Positions 56,506 to 64,000 of a DNA stretch of 64,000 nucleotides are shown piece by piece (position 1 is the first letter of the stretch; each line of letters begins with the position of its first letter). Location: contig KV425599.1 of NCBI GenBank assembly GCA_001632425.1, positions 162,228 to 226,227 on the forward strand, in the 5' to 3' direction. The notes beneath the pieces are model-generated. The model was not told the origin of the DNA. It worked only from the letters and a program-made list of their open reading frames with translations, and did not search any database. Origin of the DNA: Neolentinus lepideus HHB14362 ss-1 (Eukaryota; Basidiomycota; Agaricomycetes; Gloeophyllales; Gloeophyllaceae). The position numbers and the translations under genes were made by a program.

Positions 56506-56770
56506 GTTGTCTGCAGGTCAATTTTATGCAAATAAGCTCTTGAAAGTGCGCTTGACAAAGAGTTTACAGACAGAAACGCGGTACACGCCGAGCTTTTGGA
56601 AGAGAACTTGAAGCTCTAAGTAGATTCGGTTACTTCACGTGGCTTATGATAGCCGGTGAAGGCGAGAGCAGAAATAGGCTCAGCACTTCTGAGTAGTAAG
56701 GCACTCTACCGCTGGACGTCACTGCAGTCGTCGCTGCCGCTGCCAGCATTGCCATTGACTTGGTCGATTA
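56506..56770. promoter_or_regulatory. Divergent promoter of DRG2 and SSK2
   Basis: 265 bp separate the two ATGs, so both promoters and 5' UTRs must share this interval. Confidence 0.5.
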
Positions 56771-59700
56771 ATGCGCAGACACACCCCCACCCTATACACC
56801 CATCCCGAACTCGACGGCAACGAGGACGACTCCCCATCCAACTGGAGTCTCCAGTATTCATCTCCTTCCATACAGCCAGTCGCCGGTCTGTCGAGTAGGA
56901 ATCGCATAAAGCTTCGACAGAGACCGTCCTATTCATCACCGTCTAGCTCTGGCTCCAACTCCATATCGTCTCCGTCGCAGAATGCTACAAAGTACTCTGA
57001 TATTTATTCCCAATTCGTTCGGCGGTATAGGTCTGGGACAGACTTCGAAGATGATCCCCGAAATGACCCAGATAGTCACTATTTGCAACGCGGGCTTGGA
57101 CAGTTAGTGGATGGAGGGGACAGTGATGACGAAGAGTTGGGACGAAGCGCGATTATATCTGGAGAAAGTGCTGCCACTCTTTTGGATGCTGAACCTATAG
57201 AGCCTGCGACGCTCGAGGACAGGGAACGATTAGAATGGCAGATGATGTTGGCTTCCGTGCTGGCTGGAGATGTCCTCAAGTCGGAAAGGCAGCGCATAGC
57301 TGTTGCTTTGGAGTCCTCCGCCGACGAACAGAATATGCTGCACGCAGATATTTGGTTAGGGATACGCGCCAAGTTACATGGTCGGACAGAGGAAGAAGAA
57401 AGGAGACGTCTTGAGGAACGACGAATACGTACCGTCGACGCGGTCATAAACGAGATAATGTCATTCCGCATCGACGACCAGGAAACCTCAGGCACGGATC
57501 CGCACACGAACGCCTTGAAGCATGTCAATGCTATCTTGAACCGCCTAGACATGGCACAAACACTCTATCCTAATCTGAAAGCTTTCTACTTGGATAAACC
57601 CGCAGTTGGAGAACCAGCTTTCCAGGCTCGCTGTGATACCCTCAACACTTGGTCGACCGTCTTGACGTCTATTCGCACTTATGTTAAACTTCTGCGGCAA
57701 TGGACTGGAAGTCAGACTCTCGACGTGACGGAGCCCAGGTACGAACCAGATGGTCCGGGTGGCGGACCAACTCCACGCATCACCAAAGACGAAGACACTG
57801 GCAGGGAAGTTGTGGACGGGACCTCTTTCGTCGAAAGAGTTCTTAAGGAGGATTCCATCCAGCGCACTTTCGAGAAGGAAATTCTGACCACCGTTCATTC
57901 TCTTATTGGTACAACTCGCGACGCGCAAGTAAACCTTGCACCTCTTTTCGAAGAGATGAACCTCCCCACCTTCGAACCTGAGCTCCTCCCCTTGATATCC
58001 TTCCCCACCAAACTCGTACAGGCCACGCTACGGTTGCGGCTCTCATACATCCAGCGACTCAAAGATCCGGAGGTGCTGATTATCGACCAAATGATCGATG
58101 ATTTGAAAGTCAGCATAGGCCTTGCCTGTTTGCTCAAGAGGCAGTACGAAGCCTTCCTGGCTCCCGATCCTGGGGGAAACTGGAAACTGCCTTCATGCAT
58201 AGATAGGGACTATGATTCCGTCGTGCTGGAAGCATTGACGTTCTTCTTCAAGCTCATACACTGGAAACTGAAGAGTGCGACGAAGGGTATATACTTCAAG
58301 GAGACGGACCTGCTTGAGTCGCAGTGGGCGACATTCAATGATGTCAGTCTGAGCACTGCTGGGGGCTCTACCCTCGTTGCCGAGCAAATCTGGTAAGGAT
58401 TACCCGCTTCTTGCACATCTGCCAACTCACAGATAAATAGCGCGCTGACGAATAAGCTTATGGTCCGGGTAACTAATTACTTCGAGACCCAGCTGAAGGT
58501 GCCTGCGCAGAAGGAGAACAGTGCGATAACCAAGGAAGCCATTAATGGGACCAACGCTGCTCCCTACAGTCCCTACTTGGCCGAGACCCGCAAGTCTATG
58601 ACGGACGAGCAGATGATCTCTTGGTACGGTAAGATCCTCGATAGTGTGCGTCTCCGGTACAGGAAATTGCAGCGCTTTGCGCGGTAAGCACTCGCTTTGA
58701 CTTTTCCTGCTGCTTCGTTAAACGGCGAGTACTTGCCAGGGCCTTAACACAACGTTTCGGTAACTCCGCCGAATATTCGCTTGAGAACGTCTCTCTAGAC
58801 CATTTTATAGCAGCTCTCGTCGAAACCGATCACTTCCTCGTATATACGCAATCTTTTGAAGAAGATGGTACCTACATCATCGCTCATCCGTCGCTGCGTG
58901 AACGACCGGAAACCATTCGACGTCTTCTCATGGAGGCTTTCCATGTCCAGGAGTTGATGACATCCGACGACGGCGTCGGCATAACGAGTGGTGGGGACCC
59001 GGACAGCGAGGACTATGAAGAGATTACCTATCTCCTTGTGCTCTCTCCGCGAAGTCGCTTCCTGTGGAACGGACTCGTTCTGATGCTGGAGATGCCCAAA
59101 GTCGATTTAGAACTCAGAGATAGCCGGGTCAGACTCATAGCTGACGGTGCCCACAGTCGACTAGCCCTGGCGAAGGAGGAATTCGCTGAAGCTTTGATAT
59201 CTGTGGATGAGGATGGGGTGCCTGTGGAAAACGCTATCAGTCCTTTACCCTGTGTTGTAGAACAACAAGCTCACCTTCCGGCGGTCAATAGGGAACTACG
59301 GAAGATCAATCGCGCGACAAATCGGCTGGCAGAGTCCATCGTAGACTCCGTCCATCATGTGCGAAGCATTCTTCGGACTGTGAGGGGGTGTCAGGATCTG
59401 CTCGAGAACTGGTACCTCTTCGCGTCAGAAAACGGGCAGCATGCACAGCGCGTGATGGATAGGGCAAATCTGCTCAAGTTCAATCGGCTGTTGATCAAGC
59501 TTGCAATATCCTGGGTATCCTTCATATGCGATGACTGTGACCCTAATGATAGGAAGACCTTCAGATGGGCTGTCAATGCGCTAGAATTCGCTCTTCACCG
59601 GACGCGACGTAACAATATCCTGCAGCTACCTGAAGATCAGTTCGAGATGTTGCGGCAAAAGGTCGCAAGTTGCATGACTCTCCTTATTAGCCATTTCGAT

Positions 59701-61227
59701 ATCCTTGGGGCCCGTTCAAGCTTGGCTCAGAAGGAGAAGGAGAAGCAAGAAGAACTCATACGGCAACAGGCATTAGATGCAACAGCGAAGAAAGAGGATG
59801 TTATTTCTAGATCCTGTTCACCTCACGCTGACCATGATAATGCTATCGTCGGCTCTAACGTCCCACCTCGTGCATTCAGGGACCCCAGCATACGAATATT
59901 TTGGGACAAGGCTTCTCGGGCTCTGCAGGATCTGGAAAACCGGCGAACACAAATGGGCACGGAGCAACGTGTGGTGGGTCGAGTCTTGGATAACGAAAAG
60001 CCGGAGAATCGGTCTCTTGCGTTCTTGGCTTCGTCTAGTTCGAATATCGCTGTACGGTGGCAGCAAGGTAGATTCATCGGAGCCGGTGCCTTCGGTTCAG
60101 TCTACTTGGGTGTCAACCTGGATTCTGGATCTCTCATGGCTGTCAAAGAAATCAAGTTTCAAGAGCTCTCGGGTCAACCCAACTTGTTCTCGCAAATCAA
60201 GGATGAACTACACGTCATGGAGATGCTACATCATCCGAACGTTGTCGAGTACTATGGGATAGAGGTGCATCGTGACAAGGTATATATCTTCGAGGAGTAC
60301 TGTCAAGGTGGTAGTTTGGCTGCCTTGCTTGAGCATGGACGCATTGAAGATGAGGGTATCTTGCAAGTTTATACCATGCAAATGCTTGAGGGCCTTGCGT
60401 ACCTCCATTCTCAGGGTATCGTCCATCGTGACATCAAACCCGATAGTAAGTTTTCGGCGGCTGGCGGTAAATTCAGTACGCTGACTGAACTCTCTCAGAC
60501 ATTCTACTCGATCATCTTGGCGTCATCAAGTATGTCGACTTCGGTGCCGCGAAGGTGCTGGCCCGGAATCAGCGCTCCATCCAGCGCTCGCGACGCGGGA
60601 CCGAAGTTGGCGGCCTTGCGGGATTTGCTAACGGCAACAGCTTAACGGGCACTCCAATGTATATGTCCCCCGAAATGATCAAGAACGATAAGCGAGGAAG
60701 ACACGGTGCGATGGATGTTTGGTCATTGGGATGCGTTGTACTCGAGTGTGCTACGGGCAGGAAGCCTTGGAGCAACTTGGATAATGAATGGTAAGCGAAT
60801 AATGTAGCGCTTGGTCTATGCGCTCACACCGTTTAGGGCTATCATGTTCCAAATCGGCGTGGCAACTCAACATCCTCCTCTTCCCGAGCCAGGCCAAATT
60901 AGTGATCTTGGTATCAGCTTCATCAAACAATGTCTGACGATCGACCCTATGAAACGGCCCACAGCGAACGAACTTATGAATCATCCCTGGATGCTCGAAT
61001 TCCATGAAGCTCTTCTCAACTATGAAGAAGAAGAGCTGGCAACAAGTCCCCCAAATGAAATACCCTCTCAGGAGGAGTATGAGGCTGCCTCCGTTGCCCG
61101 GCAAGCCGCCATCATAGCAGAGAAGGAAGTAGAAGCCATCACTGCCCAATCCCCAAGTATGTCCCCCGTCGAAACTCCAGAATTGGAGCGTGAAAACCCA
61201 TCCGGCGATGCGTCCCTTCCAGCATGA
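56771..61227 (+). CDS. ssk2: MAP kinase kinase kinase of the stress (HOG) pathway, SSK2/WIS4 type
   Basis: A large gene of ~1,430 residues. The ATG at 56771 opens a Ser-rich tail and then a long helical regulatory region shared with SSK2/WIS4/SskB (MMLASVLAGDVLKSERQRI, ADIWLGIRAKLHGRTEEEE, ISWYGKILDSVRLRYRKLQRFAR). The kinase domain starts at ~60060: GRFIGAGAFGSVYLGV (glycine loop), MAVKEIKF (catalytic Lys), IFEEYCQGGSLA, IVHRDIKPDN (split by an intron at ~60446-60500), VDFGAAK (DFG), LTGTPMYMSPEMIKND (activation segment and APE equivalent), and DVWSLGCVVLECATG. It phosphorylates the PBS2-type MAPKK in osmotic and oxidative stress, downstream of the SLN1-SSK1 phosphorelay. It ends GDASLPA at 61225-61227. 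Confidence 0.93.
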
Positions 61228-61475
61228 TGACACCATTATTATTGTAGATACGCATACACGGCACAATTATCCTAACCCGCTTTGAATAGTTGCTTTCTTA
61301 CCTCAGTTATGTAGCCTAGTCTTGCATGTTGTATTCAAGTCCACACCAGACAACGCGGTAGTATTACCTGGATCGTATGAGAGACATGAAAAGCAAGAAG
61401 ATACAATACATGAGACGAATGTCTGTTACCACTCCGTGGCCGAACATCGAAAGCAGAACAGAAACTTCACGACGC
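61228..61475. other. Spacer between convergent genes
   Basis: Nothing seen besides probable 3' UTRs. Confidence 0.4.
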
Positions 61476-63979
61476 TTACTCTATAAGCCACCTCTTTCCA
61501 CCTGTTGTGCGATCCGAACTATGCCCGCTCGATTGACTCGTGTAGCTGCGCTCACTGCCACGGCTATCGTTCCGCGACAACGCCGCCCCACCGGTGTACC
61601 ACGTCGACGAGGCGTTGGACACTTGTCTAGCGTGCACAGGGGAAGGCACCTGGGTGCTGCTCATACTCGAAGCCGAGTTGAATGGCGCATTGGCATGGGC
61701 ATAGAAGCGGGGTCCCATCTGGCGCGGCGCGAACATCTGGCTGGGAGGCGGGACTTCGTTACCTGAACCAAAGGCCGCCGAGAACGTTGGGATGGGAACG
61801 TTCTGGCCAGGGAACGCCACCTTCTCCTCATCTGTCTTCTCGTCTGAGCCGAAGTTATCACCAGGCAGTGGCTCCTGCGCGTTCACTATTGGAGAATTGT
61901 ATCAGCGTCGTGTTCGTCGATCGAGGAGAAGTAACACACGGTAGCGGGGAAGACCCTTGCCGAAGTTCATTCGGCAAATAACACCCAAGATGAATGTCAT
62001 CAGTGTCAAGAACACGGAGGCGGAGGTGACGACGCCAAAGAACCGCCACTGGGTGAACGTCCACCGGAATGTGTGTGAGACGAACATGACAGCCCAGCCT
62101 ACGATGTATAACATCGACAAGGTAATAAAGGCCGCCATGGGTACCTTGAGTTCACGGCGAACAGCGAACCAACCCTGCAAAACCATGTCAGCATTGGAGA
62201 CCGGTGCGAGTACAGCCAGTATATACTAACCATGCCCAGCCATGGTAATAGCAACTAAGAGGTACGTAAATCATGAGACAAATGCGAACTCAGGGAGAAC
62301 TATCACTTACGACGAAGACAACGAGGACGACTACTTTGAAGCGCAACGCATGCGTCGTCAACATGCCAATCTGGCCATTCCACAGCTGATCGAGCCACAA
62401 GCCCAGCGAAGCGACGATGAAGAACAGCGACAGCTGAATGACGATCGATAAACTAAGCACAAACTTGTACACCCTGTTGATGATGAACGAAGCGCCGACA
62501 CGCTTGAACGTTTGCCATCCAAACAACTGAGTCACGAAGTTGTACCCGTCAGACGACAGCGGTCATATGTACAACCAGGTTTCACATACCCTGATAAGCC
62601 TCCATGAAAGGAAGGCAGACGCCAAGAGGGCGACCGCGTTCAACGCGAGACCAGCAATCTCAGCGTCACCACGCGCGTTCCAGTAGGTCGGAAGCAGAGA
62701 CGGCTGCTGGCAGGGTCCATCCTTCATCAGACGGTTGAACTGATCATGGAAGACGGTAGTGTTCCTGATGGTGAAGGCAGCCCAGGACGTCGCCAACGCG
62801 TGCGTGAGCAGCGAGGCGATGCTATTGTGTAGCAATTTAGTATCATATGGCGGTTACTAGAGATGGACTCGTCTTACATGTGGGGGATGGATTCGTTCAG
62901 GAGCTGGACAGATAATGGGCACATATCGAGTTGGTTCACTGAGAAATGCAAGATGAAACTACTTGAATGCTTACCGCGACGATAGACATGCCCAGCACCC
63001 AGATCTGGAACGCAATGAATGTGATGTCCTCACGTTTCGTGTCCGCCAACCTGCGCTACATTAGTGAGACCAATAAACACCTTAATATGTTACGCACTCA
63101 AGGGCAGGCCAGTTCAGGGAGACCAAACACGTCTTGTCGAGCTGCACAGTATGTTCGGTGTTTCCGAGGCCGTGGACGTCGACAGAGACTGTGCCGTTCA
63201 CCTGGATGGCTTGGATAATGCCGTATAGGCTGCGCTTGTGGGGCTATACGTGCGGCAATTCAGGTTGGGCATAGGTCGGGAGAAGAAGAAGAAACTCACC
63301 GCGTGATCACCCTCTCCGTCGTTATCACCTTCAGTAACTTGGACCGTCGCGGTGGGCTTGATCTCACCATCGACGGTCGTGGTTGCGCCCTGAACAGACT
63401 CCACAACCGTGCCCCGTGAAGATACAAGCGTAATCGTAGGGGGACTAGACACAGACGAGCCGGACGCTATTTGCCGACTCAGAGCACTGGACGAAGCTGC
63501 TGAGGATCTCGCCACCGCGCTACTCTCAGTAAGCGTCACAGAGGAAGACGACGGTGACGCAGAGACGGATGAGGGTACGCTGCTAGAGCTGGTGAACGCT
63601 GCCTCCACATTGAGGCTAGCGGTGGAAGTGGCGGACGTAGACAATGACGAAGGCGATGATGAAGACGATGAACTGTACGGCTGCCCATTCCAGATCACCT
63701 GGCAGGACATCGCATTGGTGTTATTTGGAACGGTGTTGCACCAGCGGAGGTCATTGCCGAAGACGGGAAAACCGGGACCAGTCGCGTTGCCTTGCGTGAT
63801 GAGGTTCCGGAGGAACGATTCCGCTTGGGCATTGACCGTAAAAGCTTGGGCTTGGAGGACAATTTGAACGATGCAGTGCACGACGGAAAAGATGAAGTAG
63901 AAAAGAGTAAGTTTGTTGAAGTAGAGCCGCTCCCACTGCACCCGAAATTTGTCAGCATCAAGTTCATAGACGAAGCATA
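61476..63979 (-). CDS. Uncharacterised polytopic membrane protein, 5' end outside the window
   Basis: The visible first exon begins inside a frame (CFVYELDADKFRVQWERLYF) just after an AG at ~63980, so the true start is to the right of 64000. Then a transmembrane helix (LTLFYFIFSVVHCIVQIVL), a long extracellular Ser/Thr-rich region with possible N-glycosylation sites (NAT, NNTN), an LNESIPHI loop, TM ALNAVALLASAFLSW, TM FVLSLSIVIQLSLFFIVASLGLWL, TM LRFKVVVLVVFVV, TM MAAFITLSMLYIVGWAVMFV, TM FFGVVTSASVFLTLMTFILGV, and a ~130-residue cytosolic tail with charged and Ser-rich stretches. At least six helices. The arrangement is seen in conserved but unnamed basidiomycete membrane proteins; I do not recognise a function. 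Confidence 0.65.
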
Positions 63980-64000
63980 CTGAAGTTCAAGACACTCAAG

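Noticed and set aside
1..64000. CRISPR arrays, bacterial operons, intact transposons, secondary-metabolite cluster
   Set aside because: No regularly spaced repeats of CRISPR type, no transposase or reverse transcriptase frames, and the aminotransferase and oxygenase pair alone does not make a biosynthetic cluster.

Overview
This window is nuclear DNA from a filamentous basidiomycete, most likely an agaricomycete. The genes are densely packed on both strands and broken by many 45-70 nt introns. Families typical of these fungi are present: a DUF6532 relic, a RasGEF preceded by a G-like domain, F-BAR/RhoGAP, SUR7/PalI, an SSK2-type MAPKKK and a PH/GRAM sterol glucosyltransferase. Nothing indicates a plasmid, phage, CRISPR array or intact transposon. 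All gene models below were assembled by eye across introns, so exon edges are approximate unless given exactly.

Layout. 1-4.9 kb: the 3' end of a class 1 dihydroorotate dehydrogenase-like gene, a zone of hairpins with a broken thiolase fragment, a cullin N-terminal protein without its catalytic half, and a DUF6532 pseudogene with in-frame TAG stops. 4.9-12.6 kb: a G-like domain/RasGEF fusion, the GID ubiquitin-ligase scaffold VID30 (RanBP9/10 type), and divergently from it the proteasome assembly chaperone UMP1. 12.6-14.8 kb is gene-poor. 14.8-24 kb: a tiny SH3-only protein, a PIF1 helicase carrying an N-terminal RNase H1-type hybrid-binding (viroplasmin-like) domain, an F-BAR/RhoGAP protein, and an RRM/zinc-knuckle/RG-rich RNA-binding protein. 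24-28.3 kb: a GPI-anchored beta-1,3-glucanosyltransferase with an X8 domain, an intron-containing tRNA-Lys(CTT), and the mitochondrial GTP/GDP carrier GGC1. 28.3-32.4 kb: a gene-poor block with an NmrA-like relic and about 2 kb of strongly purine-biased DNA containing a roughly 197-bp tandem repeat.

32.4-44.8 kb: the complex III assembly chaperone CBP3, a SUR7/PalI membrane protein, an ATG26-type sterol 3-beta-glucosyltransferase, a class III aminotransferase and a 2OG-Fe(II) oxygenase. 44.8-47 kb: an unassigned stretch and a U2 snRNA gene. 47-64 kb: RIC1 (Rab6/Ypt6 GEF), a PRELI/UPS lipid-transfer protein, a metallo-beta-lactamase-fold phosphodiesterase, the translation GTPase DRG2/RBG2, the HOG-pathway MAPKKK SSK2, and a polytopic membrane protein running off the right edge.

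The genes are mostly housekeeping and signalling and do not form one pathway. Two themes recur. One is proteostasis (VID30, UMP1, the cullin remnant). The other is small-GTPase control (RasGEF, RhoGAP, RIC1, DRG2). The most unusual observations are the hybrid-binding-domain/PIF1 fusion, the splicing architecture of DRG2 (a one-nucleotide exon and an apparent GA-AG intron that splits the P-loop), the G-like/RasGEF fusion, the C-terminally missing cullin, and the 197-bp purine-biased repeat block.
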